Origin: Euprymna scolopes
Lineage: Eukaryota > Mollusca > Cephalopoda > Sepiida > Sepiolidae
Length of the DNA: 27,161 nt
Assembly: GCA_024364805.1 (NCBI GenBank)
Contig: CM044509.1
Coordinates: forward strand, 33,825,648-33,852,808
Reading direction: 5' to 3'
Shown: positions 17,746 through 27,122 of the stretch, in pieces
Numbering within the stretch: the stretch's first letter is position 1
Layout: each line of letters starts with the position of its first letter
Position numbers and translations under genes: made by a program
The notes under the pieces: generated by a model
Database searches by the model: none
What the model saw: the letters and a program-made list of their open reading frames with translations, nothing else
Told to the model about the DNA's origin: nothing

Positions 17746-18526
17746 CAGTGTCTTCGGTGAAGTACTCCAGAATACAAAACTACAGTCATCTCACATGGAT
17801 ATATCTTAAAGTGACTTAATATTGAACATTGTCGTTCACGTTGCTAAGGTCTAACATCTTCGTGTAAACACTAATTCCCATTTAGGATCACATTTTACTT
17901 ATTAACCCATTATGTGTTGGCGGCATTCTATTTTATCACTTTTTGTCTTTCTTTGTTTGTCCGCTATTTACGCTATGTGAGAGATATTCCTATATGTCCC
18001 CCAAGTCGATATCTGGAACTAATCAAGCTAAACTCCTATTGGACAGTAAAATACGTTTTTTCATTCTTGAGCTTCCGATTTTTATACTACAAGTTGGCCC
18101 ATACTATGTCCGAAATAGATTACTGAAGATGTTGTGAGTCGTGCTCGAAATAATTAAAAAAAAAATACCGCCTACGTAAACATCCATTTCTTAAACCCAT
18201 TTAAACCGTATACGCTGACCATCAGTTTAACAAATACAATGTTCTTTCCATATTAATGTTTTTCTTTTAACGTAATTCACTGCGTTACAAACTCCATTGT
18301 GAACAAAAACATACAATACATTCAAGTTTCATGTCTTGTAATCCAAATAAAACTTAATACATGCATTAACAAACAAAATATTTCCAGAATGTAATTGAAA
18401 AATCTTCCAAATGTTTAGTCCAAAACTGGGAAAACGAGATTTATACTGATGTGTATACATACTTGTACCAAATAACGATCGGTTGTATGATCGTGTGTGT
18501 ATACATAACGAGGATGTAGCATAGTA

Positions 18527-18726
18527 GTGTACACACACACACACACATATATATATACATATATATAGATGCATATACATATATATACATGCATATACAT
18601 ATATATACATATATAAACATTATATATACATATATACACATTATATATATGTATACATATATATGCATATATATACACACATATATACATATATATACAC
18701 ACATATATACACATACATATATGCAC

Positions 18727-18760
<34 letters not shown>
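18527..18760. repeat. CA / TATATACA / GT compound microsatellite
   Basis: (CA)n, then about 180 bases of ATATACAT variants, then (GT)n. The near-symmetrical CA...GT ends could fold back. The long tyrosine/isoleucine/cysteine frames here are artefacts. Confidence 0.95.
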
Positions 18761-19184
18761 GTGTACCGGATTGTGTCGTCTAGTGTGTATACAATGTTCA
18801 ATAGTTCATAGTGATGTATAAACAAAACGTATTTATGTAAACGTCTAACCAAACACTAAGCGTGTCACTTTTAATGTGTGCATAATATGTTCTCTTTTCT
18901 AAATGTATAAAATACAAACTTCTGTTTGTCTCTTGTGTGTGTGAGTGTGTGTGTGCGTGTTATACATTTAGCTATCGTTCACAAAATATATGATCATACG
19001 TAAACGATAATAATCTCAGGACGGTGTGTACTTATGCACTAAGGCCACGTACTAAACCAACTGCAACGAAGCCCTATTGTGTGATATACTTACTTCTTCT
19101 TTACAAAGAACTTAGGCCGAGTTCTCATAAGTAGGAATTAACTTCTCTAGAACGATGTCACCCAAAAATCTTACCCACCAACAA

Positions 19185-19188
19185 ATTA

Positions 19189-19232
<44 letters not shown>

Positions 19233-19288
19233 CTGTGTGTGTGTGTGCGTGCGCTGCATATATATATATATATATATATACAAATTTT

Positions 19289-19319
<31 letters not shown>

Positions 19320-19345
19320 TGAGTAAATAGATAGATAGATAGATA
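19185..19345. repeat. Compound microsatellite (TA, GT, TA, GA, GATA)
   Basis: Five different simple arrays back to back: (TA)n 19189-19207, (GT)n to 19252, (TA)n to 19280, (GA)n 19289-19315, (GATA)n 19327-19346. Confidence 0.95.
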
Positions 19346-19477
19346 ACAATAGTCCGAAGATTGTAGATCAAAATCATGGTAAGTAAATAATTATGTTTTA
19401 TATAATTTATTTCATATTTTTTTAAATATCCATTTTAAAAAAGGTTTTTCTTAGTTTTGTACATTGTCACGCCACTC

Positions 19478-19600
19478 ATAGTCTGTAAAATGGTTTGTGA
19501 CGTTAAAAATCGACTTGACATAGCGGGTTCAAGTCCGATCGGGTTGCATCACTATTAACCACGTGCCCAGTTACATCAGCTGGTCGTTTGATTTCCTGTG
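19478..19600 (+). mobile_element. tRNA-related SINE with strong box B
   Basis: GGTTCAAGTCC at 19526-19536 is a perfect Pol III box B, followed by GATCGGG as in the T-arm/acceptor of tRNA-Lys. The upstream TAGTCTGTAAAATGG (19479-19493) is a weak box A, and GACTTGACAT sits where the anticodon arm would be. It resembles the tRNA-Lys-related SINEs reported in octopus. The 3' limit is unknown. Confidence 0.5.
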
Positions 19601-19734
19601 AATATAGAGAAAAGTAAGTGTAATTTTTTCTTGGAAATGATTAGAAAAGAAATTGGGAAAATACAGGAGTAATTAGTTGTGACATGGAGGTTATATGTAA
19701 TTATTAGGTAGACGGGTTAAGACACACACAGAGA

Positions 19735-19890
19735 AAGGCGTAGAGAGAGAAAAAGAAAAAAAGAAATAAAGAAAGAGAAGGAAGAGAAAAAAGGTGAGAG
19801 AGAAAAATATAGAAAGAAAGAGGGGGGGGATAAAGAAAAAGAAAAAATAAATAAATAAATGAAAAAGAGAGAAAGAAAGAGAAAGCATAA
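19735..19890. repeat. Polypurine (GA/GAAA) tract
   Basis: About 150 bases almost free of pyrimidines on the plus strand. It generates the artefactual Phe/Ser-rich frames on the minus strand. Confidence 0.9.
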
Positions 19891-20014
19891 AAGACAGCGT
19901 CCATGAGACTAATTGGTAATGTTTGACCAGGAAAATAAGAGGCAGATTTATAAATTTTTTATTTTGCATTTTCGCCCCAAACAAAGCAGAGTGCAGGGTT
20001 ACTATGTAGGGAGT

Positions 20015-20448
20015 TGAGCAGCAGGGTGTCTGTTTACATTACACTCAGACGTCTGTATGTCAGTACAGTCATGGAAGCAGGAACCCGGAAGAAAATTCCA
20101 AAGTTTAGCAGTCCTAAGGAAGAAACTATTAGAGTAGAAGTTTTTTTTTTTTTTTTTTTTTTTTTACACCTGGGATCTCTACTGTGTAGGGGTGGGATTT
20201 TGCTGCCTGTCAAGTTTGTTAGGGGTATTTACGTCGAGGGAGTACAAGTGCTGTAGTTCGTCGGAACACCTAACATTAAAATGCTTGTAAAACAGGAAGA
20301 AGGATGCAACATTTCGTCGATGGGACAGTGGCTGAAGCCTAGCTGCCAGTGTGGGACCTATTAGATTGGCGACTCTTTTTTGACCCCCGACTAAGAGTAA
20401 GAGACTCGCAGCAGGTGCACCAGCCCAAATGTGGCAACAATACTCCAT
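20015..20448 (-). mobile_element. LINE RT C-terminal fragment interrupted by poly-T
   Basis: The minus strand reads MEYCCHIWAGAPAASLLLLV, then QKRVANLIGPTLAARLQPLS, HRRNVASFFLFYKHFNVRCS and DELQHL, the standard C-terminal block of jockey/CR1-type LINE proteins (MEYCSHIWGGA...LD.VQ.R...LSHRR.VASLSLFY). On the far side of a 25-base T run (20141-20165) the text resumes as FFLRTAKLWNFLPGSCF, the end of the same protein. It is the same family as the 13314 and 25877 copies. The A-run inside suggests slippage or an insertion. Confidence 0.8.
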
Positions 20449-20642
20449 ACATGAGCGAATGGTAGTCTTGTAGAGGTACAGGATTCTCTCCGGTGTAAGT
20501 AACTTTTAGAAGCATTTTTGCAATTAATAATGGATATAATGGATATTCTTAGCTTTTACTAACCAAGCAATATCCACCGACCTTGTAGTTTAATATTTAT
20601 TTTTAAAAATAATAAAAGATGGAAAATATGAACTCTTCTTAC

Positions 20643-20716
20643 CGAATATACATGTTTGGCGTTTTTTACCGGTGACGTCATAACATTTGGCTTTGCATGC
20701 GCCGCAAAAAGATTCC
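20643..20716 (-). CDS. Host cysteine-rich gene, downstream exon (exon n+1)
   Basis: A 74-bp exon on the minus strand. The acceptor is TTTTTTCTTATCTTTTAG ending at 20717; the donor is TTCG|GTAAGAAGAG starting at 20642. Only one frame is open: the first G completes the codon left open (AA) by the exon at 25737-25815, giving lysine, followed by ESFCGACKAKCYDVTGKKRQ and TCIF, with a final G left for the next codon. Four cysteines lie in 24 residues (CGAC, then C, then C). The spacing CGxC...YD..G....C recalls extracellular Cys-rich repeats with a CGGC motif known in molluscan proteins; the family is inferred. The two exons together form a 153-bp, phase 1-1 module, typical of secreted multidomain proteins. 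No further downstream exon was recognised. Confidence 0.65.
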
Positions 20717-20907
20717 CTAAAAGATAAGAAAAAACAATGTTTATTATCAGGATGCGTCATTTAAATAAGAGAAAGAAAGAATGAATGAAAAAAAAGGAAG
20801 GGGGAGCTACATTAACAAAGAGGAAAAGAAGTAGGAGGAGGAAGGAGGACATTAGTTAATCGCTGTTTTGCTTGTAGAAGGTTTTTTTTGTTTTTTTTTT
20901 CATATAT

Positions 20908-21240
20908 GTGCACGCAATCTCTTGCGTAGGAGTGAGTTTTAATTTGGTTGGCGGAAACAGGCATCTCCAGCCTCGCACATGGGCGATTAGCGTCTCACTT
21001 CACGTGCACAATACTGATTTCCGTCCAGAGCTGGACGCGCGTCTAATTCAACAGTTCGAAGTGAGATGTAAATTTGCCATGACGTCATATAGCTTGTCCC
21101 ATCTTTCACAAGAAAGTGATTGGAAGCGAAATACAAGTTCATATTTAAGACAAACTGAGATTATATTAAATTTCAGTTATAGTCAACTAACGTCTTCTCA
21201 TGTTTTGCGTGTGACTGTTACTAGAATCGGCGACAACTGA
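20908..21240 (+). other. Open frame of 110 codons, unrecognised
   Basis: A less AT-rich patch with a plus-strand frame beginning MHAISCVGVSFNLVGGNRHL. It has no recognisable domain, signal peptide or codon signature, and is probably chance. Nearby are TGACGTCA (21080-21087) and CCGCCATTTT (21252-21261, YY1-like), but no exon or promoter architecture supports a gene. Confidence 0.2.
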
Positions 21241-21384
21241 AAATAGTCCGTCCGCCATTTTTTTTCACCTTTGTATCTCTCCTGTGCACTGTCTTTCGTT
21301 ATTATTTACTTACTAGAAATAGTCACACAGGCCGTCATCAAAGATTTCGCTTTGAAAACAACTTTTCGCGTTCTCTGGAGTCTG

Positions 21385-21560
21385 AGTTACAACAAGTCTC
21401 CCCAGATTCCCAGTATTCTCCACCTCATTCGATAAGATTTGCAAAAGAATTTGCGTTATCGCAACAGCTTCTTCTCATTGATTTCTAATTGGCAGCGACC
21501 AACTGGAAATTGGATGGCAATAAGCCTCCCCAAGGTCCCAGTCCTCTTTGCACTCAACCA
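21385..21560. repeat. Imperfect short direct repeat
   Basis: AAGTCTCCCCAGATTCCCAG (21396-21415) and AAGCCTCCCCAAGGTCCCAG (21522-21541) are similar 20-mers about 126 bases apart, just beyond the 3' end of the minus-strand LINE. Confidence 0.45.
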
Positions 21561-21649
21561 GCGGAGGTCTGGCTAGTGCTTTCTCTCCTCTTTCTTTCCG
21601 CCCTCCTTGACCCTCCTCACTCATTTGTTGTGGTATATGATGACACTCA

Positions 21650-23520
21650 CAAAAAAAGGTGGGGCGGTATCTTACAATTATATCGCATCAGTTTTCATGA
21701 TTCTTTAGGTTTTACATCTGTAGACGTATCTGTATTTCCAGTTTGTGTCTATAGTTCATGTGTTGCGTTAGTTTCCGCATTCAAGGGGTTTCCTTAATAT
21801 TTCTGCAGTTTCAATTATTGTTATCTGTTGTATCTTCTCAGCCATCCCTTTGATTCCAATCTCTCCCACTCTTTTTTCAAAGTTTTTCGGTATTGTTCCT
21901 AGTGCTCCTACTATCACTGGTGATATTTTGACTTTCTTCATCTCCCAGATCCCTTTGAGCCCTCTGACCAACTCTGTGTATTTTCTCCGCTTCCCTGTCA
22001 CTTTTCTTTGACCTTCACTCTGTGGTCTACTAGAACGGTAAATTCTACAATCTGGCAAAACTTTTCCTTCTTGTTAACTATTATGACACCTGGTCTTCAT
22101 GCTTGGATGGGTTTATCCATTTGTATGTTCATGTCCTATAGGATCTTGTGATTTTCGTTTTCCTGTCCGGCTACCGGTTTCTGCTTATGCCATCTAAATT
22201 GGGTGTTCAAGATACAATCGTCTGCATATTTGCAAGTACACTGCCTTCCCCACTTGATCGTGTCTATTTTTATATTCCTTTTTGGGTTAGTTTGCTGCAT
22301 TCAATTATTACGTGGTTTATTGTTTCGTCTATTAGTCCACAGGGTCTGCATTTGCTGTTTTCTTGTACCGTGTCGATCCTTGCTTTGATATGGTTGGTTC
22401 TGATCGCGTTACCTTGTGCGGCTGTTATTAGGGATTTAGTATCCTTATTTAGGTTTCCTTTTTGTAGCCATTTCCAAGTGTTTCCGTTAGTCTAACTTTT
22501 CGTGATGAATCGTCCATCGCTCTTTTCTCATTTTTCTTTTCTTGTCTTATTCACCATCTCGTCTTTTCCTATGTTTTTTTTTTCAGTGTCTCTTGCTGCG
22601 TATATTATTCTTTCGGTGTTCTGCATTATGTATTTTGCTAATTCTTTTTTCGTGATATTTACACGGTCTTCTATACAAATCAGGCCTCTTCCTCGTTTTT
22701 TTTTCTTTTTCACATAGAGTCGGTGAGTATCATCCATTGGGTGTAGTGCATTGTGCATTGCCATGAATGTCCTGGTCTTCTGGTCGAAATTCTTTAGTTC
22801 TTTTTGGTTCAACCTATAAACTGTCCAGATTACTTTACTATTGACACTGCCCATGTTTATACCTTTTATTGGGTTTCTACTATTTGGATTAGTTTGGAAG
22901 AGTTTATTTTTTTTAGTTCTTCTGAGGTATCCTTTCCAATTTTCCCTTTCATTTCTATTGCGTTAATGCTGTCTGCTCCCAGAACTCCCATGTATTTGTA
23001 GCTTTCATATTCACTTAGTGCGCTCATCTAAGTTTAGTTGGGTAGTACTATACCTTCCGCTGTTTCCAGTTTTCTCATCATCATGATCAGCAGGACGCAC
23101 TTTTTCATACCGAATTCAATTCGGATCCTAGCTGAAAATTCTGGTTGTGTTTATTAGCTTTAGTTCTGTCTTTGTTTTTTGCAAGCAGTTTCAGGTCATA
23201 CATGTACGTTAGGTTCATTCTTTTATCTGTATTAATGAACTTTGCATTTTCTTAGTATATTGTTCAGAGGCACAATAGCTATGATATATAGTCGTGATAG
23301 GGAATTACCTTGGAAGATCCCTATTTGTATTTTTATCTCAGTTATGTATTGCCCATCAGCTGTCAGTTCAAGTCTCCATGTTCTCATTTCATTTTCTATT
23401 AAATTGATAATCTTGCTTGGTGCTTTGTACATCCTCGGGCATTCTATTATCTACGCTTGCAAGATCCAGTTATACGCTTTCTTGTAATTTACTTTTAACC
23501 TCCTTCAAGATCCTTTGATC
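21650..23520 (-). mobile_element. Decayed LINE, RT to C-terminus plus 3' UTR
   Basis: Minus strand, 5' to 3'. VNYKKAYNWI and PSKIINLIENEMRTW, then IQIGIFQGNSLSRLYIIAIV, form the reverse-transcriptase palm; in active relatives the first reads DYKKAYD, and the second FQGDSLSPLLF. MYDLKLLAKN (about 23180) stands where the YxDD motif should be, with D changed to Y. Then come YESYKYMGVLGADSINAIEM, KNFDQKTRTFMAMHNALHPM (relatives: MDRKTRKLMTMHKALHPR) and DDTHRLYVKK. The tail ends KVKISPVIVGALGTIPKNFE with a stop near 21770. Many stops and lost catalytic residues mean it is long dead. The family is an RTE-like or related single-ORF LINE common in molluscs, unlike the SFFPRT-type LINEs elsewhere here. 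Confidence 0.8.
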
Positions 23521-23579
23521 TATGTATTATAGGTGATGTGTTCCACTTCTTTTCTGGCATCCTTTCTGTTCCTCTGTTT

Positions 23580-23616
23580 ATCATTTACTTTATATCGCGG
23601 ATATAAAGTAAATGAT
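23580..23616. repeat. Perfect hairpin, 17-bp arms
   Basis: ATCATTTACTTTATATC (23580-23596) and its exact reverse complement (23600-23616) flank a three-base GCG loop. It lies 60 bases upstream (in LINE sense) of the recognisable start of the decayed LINE, between it and a tandem repeat. Confidence 0.9.
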
Positions 23617-23654
23617 GAATTTGTTCCCTCAATGGCGCTGTTAGTATTTTCCAC

Positions 23655-23945
23655 ATTATAAGTAAACATGCCATAAAACAAAACAACCAAATTAAACACC
23701 ATGAATAAATATTTAAAAATATAGACAACTTGAAGCATTACATTTTTCCAAAATGACGGGCTTCAGCATTAAATAACTCGAAAAGGGTTGATATGCCGTA
23801 ACACAAAAAAAACACATAAAACACCATAAATAAATGTTTGAAGATATAAAGAACTTGAAGCATCAAAACTTTTACCAAACGTCCGAATTTGGCATTAAAT
23901 AATCTGAAAAGTGTTGAGATGCCGTAAAACAAAACAACCGAATGA
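23655..23945 (+). repeat. 125/126-bp tandem repeat, ~2.3 copies
   Basis: ATGCC (then RTAA) restarts at 23668, 23793 and 23919. Each unit then carries AAAACAAAACAACC or a variant, ACACCATRAATAAAT, GAACTTGAAGCAT, GGCATTAAATAA and GAAAAGTGTTGA. The unit length is close to a multiple of three, which is why long frames appear on the minus strand; they are not supported as genes. Confidence 0.85.
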
Positions 23946-24095
23946 AAATCGCCTCCGTTCTTGCCTAAGTAACAATGGATATCCCTGTAAGCGTGCCTTC
24001 ACTTGTAATTGAAGCAAGGGTTTCACAATCCTTATCTTCTCTCTCCTGGGTTGAAACTTCCTAATTCCAGTAGTTAGACGGAATCCAGAGAGGCC

Positions 24096-24185
24096 TTGCA
24101 TCACCTGATATTCTCAACTGGTCATCCATTTTAATACTGACCAGGCTCAACGTTGCTTAACTTCGGTGATCTAACAGTCAGCGTG
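24096..24185 (-). repeat. 5S-rRNA-derived sequence, unit C
   Basis: The minus strand reads GATCACCGAAGTTAAGCAAC, GTTGAGCCTGGTCAGTA, ATGGATGACC, TGAGAATATCAGGTGATGCA. It covers about three quarters of a 5S rRNA with box A intact and box C lightly changed, and is the best-preserved of the three copies in its A-box region. The flanks differ from units A and B. It is not a complete 5S gene: the 5' third is diverged (GCTGACTGTTAGATC) and the body continues into unrelated sequence (GGCCTCTCTGG). Confidence 0.75.
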
Positions 24186-24214
24186 TTGTAGTTTATGCAT
24201 ACAAACAAAAGAGC

Positions 24215-24850
24215 CATAACCCTTTTATACATATTACTTGGATTTTTCGGACTGTTGTTCTCATCTTGAGTGTCATTTTCACAACGTTTCGGCCCATGTA
24301 ACTTCTAACTTGTATCTTGTCGAACTCTGGAATTTGGACGGAATTTCAAACGGAACCCTTTATTTATTTCACTTCAGCTCTGACTGGATAGAGTTCCTAA
24401 GTAATTCGTAATTGTATTTTTCGGTCGCCCACACTGAGAATTGAAACTTCAACCTTCAAATGAATATCACTTTTACTATTGATTTTCCAAGTACGCTAAC
24501 CCTTCGCCACGGGTTCTTGTGGACAATTAACAATCAAATTTGTCAAATCAGCTGTAGAAGTGATATTCTCCTGAAGGTTGAAGGTACAATTCTCAGTTTG
24601 CGAATTACTTAGGACCTTTATCCAATCCTGGCTGACGGGACGAGAGCATGCTACCTCGTGAAGTAAATAAAGGGTTCCGTTTGAAACTCCGTCCTAATTT
24701 CCGAGTTCGACAGAGACATTCCCAAGTTCGACAAAATACACCTGAAGAAGGTCGGGAGTTACATCTACCGAAACGTTGTGAAGATGACACTCAAAATGAG
24801 AACAGTGGTTCGAAGAACCAAAATAATAGAAATAACCAATCCTCATCTAA
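24215..24850. repeat. Long inverted repeat of a tRNA-headed element
   Basis: The left arm (24235-24480) and right arm (24550-24830) are reverse complements over many words: GTTCTCATCTTGAGTG with CACTCAAAATGAGAAC, CACAACGTTTCGG with CCGAAACGTTGTG, AAACGGAACCCTTTA with TAAAGGGTTCCGTTT, CTAAGTAATTCG with CGAATTACTTAG, TTCAACCTTCA with TGAAGGTTGAA. The arm tips match the palindrome at 3556-3776. The spacer (24481-24549) contains, on the minus strand, TGGCGAAGGGTTAGCG (24498-24513), a tRNA-type box A. The unit may therefore be a SINE present twice head-to-head. Confidence 0.75.
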
Positions 24851-25736
24851 AAAGAAAAAAAAATCAGAAACGTAACCGTCTTATATTTTAGGCATAGATC
24901 CAACGATAGTTTAGAGAAAGAATTGGCAGGTAAATGTTTAAAGATAGACATTAGTCACATTTTTTTCTTTTCATTAATGAGACTTAAGCAACTCTTGATG
25001 AACCTAACGACTAAAGAAATGGTTGGGTGTATTTCGGAGATGAGTGTCAACATCGTATGAGACACTAACAACCAATTGAAGTATACATGATAAAAGCAGG
25101 TATTAATCGAGATAGACGTGTTCGTTCTATCAAATAAGACTAATAATTAAAACTGACATCTGCCGCCTATTACGATCTACTGACAAAATAATTGGTAAAT
25201 TGGTTACATGAAATGCCTCTTTCGCCATTACGGATTTTTTTTTTTTTTTTATGCATGGAATCATCCCACTCCATTCTGTTCGTGCTATGCAAGCATTTTT
25301 TAAAGTCATTGTTAACATTCAACGTGGGTTAACTAGACACCAGTCTTCCTCTTATTTAAATGTGAAATAAAAAAAATCAAATCTTATGTCTTAACTACGA
25401 GCGACGATGCAGCGGCGCCATCTTGAAATATTGTGAAAGGGACGAAGCAGATGACTCCAAATAGAGATTTTAGAAAATCGTTATTAACACGGAGAGACGG
25501 GTGGGGCATTGAAAAAGCAAACATTCGCTGTAAAATGATTTTCTTTATAAAAATAAAACTACGTGATCAATTTACATGATTTTTGGTATGATATATTTTC
25601 TGTAAGTCACGGATACGTACATTATATAGATTTTTTTTCTTTTCTTTTTTTTTCTTTTTTTTCAGGGTGGATAAAGTTCTAGCTAAACGTAGCAAAACGT
25701 ATCTGCTCGGCTTTCTTCGTGTGGTTTTCTACTTAC
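24851..25736. other. No gene seen; poly-T runs
   Basis: AT-rich sequence with poly-T at 25229-25250 and an interrupted T/C tract at 25629-25663 that ends in CAG on the plus strand. No coding match was recognised. Confidence 0.4.
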
Positions 25737-25815
25737 TTGCAAACTGGATTCCGTGCACCTTTGCATGGTGGGGAATTGCACATCACTATTGGTACATCAT
25801 CCGGACAGGGATTAT
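25737..25815 (-). CDS. Host cysteine-rich gene, upstream exon (exon n)
   Basis: A 79-bp exon on the minus strand. The acceptor is TTTATTTCATTCCATTTCAG ending at 25816; the donor is TTTGCAA|GTAAGTAG starting at 25736. Two of three frames hit stops. The open one starts with a split codon (AT) and reads NPCPDDVPIVMCNSPPCKGA then RNPVC, leaving AA for the next exon. Cysteines fall at residues 3, 12, 17 and 25. CPxxxPxVxC...PC resembles the first half of CGGC-type extracellular Cys-rich repeats in molluscs, whose second half is what the exon at 20643-20716 encodes. The protein is probably secreted or on the cell surface; its function is unknown. The preceding exon is not seen and probably lies beyond 27161. 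Confidence 0.65.
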
Positions 25816-25876
25816 CTGAAATGGAATGAAATAAACGTTATATAATTAAATCAAAAACATGTTTGTTTGTTTGTTT

Positions 25877-26239
25877 CTACTGGGGGTTGGGGGTAACTGC
25901 TTATCAAGGCCCAAAGTCCACTTAGATTAATGAGTGTCGGATAGATAGTGCGACAACACCGCGATGATTGATAATGGTGGAACTTTGGTAGATTTTGATT
26001 ATTTCAGAGATCAGCTCAACAGAACTTATTTACATTAGACTTGAACACAACCAGAAGCAGTCCCACGATACTGTGTTCCACATACGGGCAGTTACAGGAA
26101 AGAAACTTTTATCATTGAATTTTCGCTTAGTTTTAGGCACAGATAGTAAAGGAAATTGTTGGCAGTTGTTGTAAATAGACGAGTAATAGTTGTCAATGTT
26201 TTGCACGGCGTACGATGAAATTGTAATTAACATTGCCAC
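25877..26239 (-). mobile_element. LINE C-terminal fragment with 3' UTR
   Basis: The minus strand from 26239 contains NCQQFPLLSVPKTKRKFNDK followed by SFFPVTARMWNTVSWDCF, the SFFPRTARLWN signature of the same LINE family as at 13314. The 3' untranslated part carries GGGCCTTGATAAGCAGTTAC near 25890-25910, and the element abuts a (GTTT)n tract at 25859-25876 (AAAC repeats on its own strand), a plausible tail. It is 5'-truncated. Confidence 0.75.
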
Positions 26240-26957
26240 TTTAGATGTATCCTCAAATCTTGATGAGTGGCTGTTTTCGGTCAGTCAGTTGGTCTGTCAC
26301 GTTCTAGTTAAAAAATAGTATTCATGTCGCTAAACGCACCGATTGAGTGAGAGCAACTTATTTTACATGCGTCCAATCATCTCTACAGTCGGTTTGCTTA
26401 TCGGTTTGAAATAGTATTTTTATCATTAAATACGTAGAATGAATGGACGCATTTCTCTGACGAAGTTCTGCTTTCTGAGTTACTTCCCCTGTTTCTGCAA
26501 TCTTCACAGTCGACTGTCAAGCATCTATGAATAGTGCAATTTTCCCCAATTTTCCGTAAAAAATACTTTCAACAATAAATAACTTTCTATTTTAAATAAC
26601 AGTTGTTCTATTCGAGGAATTTTCGTAATTTTTTGATGTATTACTATTTTTGACGTGACAATTAAGTAAATACCATTGTTTTTAGCTTAAAGGAGGATAT
26701 TTTGAAAAATTGATATGTCGCCTCTATTTGTATAAGCACCAAATGTAAAAAAATAGAAAGTTTTTTAAAAAAAATGTCTTAATTAAACTAAACCCAAGGA
26801 AAGATAACTCAGTGCATGTCCGTTTTTACTAAGCTTTTTATAATGCATTTGGTTTGTTTTACGACATGTAACACTTTTGGATTATTATTTAATAACAAAA
26901 TCGATCTGGCGCCTCTCTTTGTACAAGTACCATAATTTGTTCAGCAAACTTTTCTTG
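26240..26957. other. AT-rich stretch with a weak direct repeat
   Basis: GATATGTCGCCTCTATTTGT followed by ATAAGCACCA (26711-26740) resembles GATCTGGCGCCTCTCTTTGT followed by ACAAGTACCA (26903-26932), 192 bases apart. Nothing else was recognised. Confidence 0.5.
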
Positions 26958-27122
26958 TCTTTTTTTTTTACATAGGAGTAACCACTTATCAAGGCCTGGA
27001 GGCCACTCGAGGATAGGGGTTAATGAGTATACATTAGTCATTGCAATGATAGTGTATTAAACATAAGTAGTGGGAATTTCGTAAATTGGATTACTGAGGT
27101 GGGGTTCATCAAGAATGAAATG
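26958..27122 (-). mobile_element. LINE 3' end, interrupted by a mariner insertion
   Basis: Starting with poly-T (A-tail on the minus strand) at 26960-26969, the sequence TACATAGGAGTAACCACTTA then TCAAGGCC is the same 3' UTR as at 25890 and at window bases 1-36. Further in, GGTGGGGTTCATCAAGAA (27098-27115) matches GGTGGAACGGCGCATCAAGAA of the 13314 copy (13439-13459). The match stops at the TA where the mariner end begins. Confidence 0.7.

Larger units (their letters stand above)
20717..25736 (-). other. Intron between the two cysteine-rich exons
   Basis: Five kilobases with phase-2 ends (AA|G), starting GTAAGTAG on the minus strand and ending in a pyrimidine-rich acceptor. It houses an entire decayed LINE, a tandem repeat, a 5S-like unit and a long inverted repeat. 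Linking the exons relies on splice-site quality, phase and amino-acid style, not on transcript data. Confidence 0.5.

Noticed and set aside
18329-18852. Long Tyr/Ile/Cys-rich minus-strand frames
   Set aside because: They are translations of TATATACA/CA microsatellite.
20673-20680. CRE site TGACGTCA
   Set aside because: It falls inside the cysteine-rich exon and encodes D-V-T in its open frame, so coding use explains it.
22148-22717. Plus-strand hydrophobic frames resembling membrane proteins
   Set aside because: They are antisense shadows of the minus-strand LINE, whose protein similarity is clear.
23520-23932. Minus-strand frames with repeated MLQVLYIFKHLFMVF text
   Set aside because: They arise from a 125/126-bp tandem repeat close to a multiple of three; no homology or splice signals.
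24735-24790. Hammerhead-like core CTGAAGA ... CCGAAAC
   Set aside because: The CUGANGA and GAAA words are there, but stem II is poor, no partner strand for stem I exists, and the only possible stem III leaves G at the cleavage position, which hammerheads do not use.
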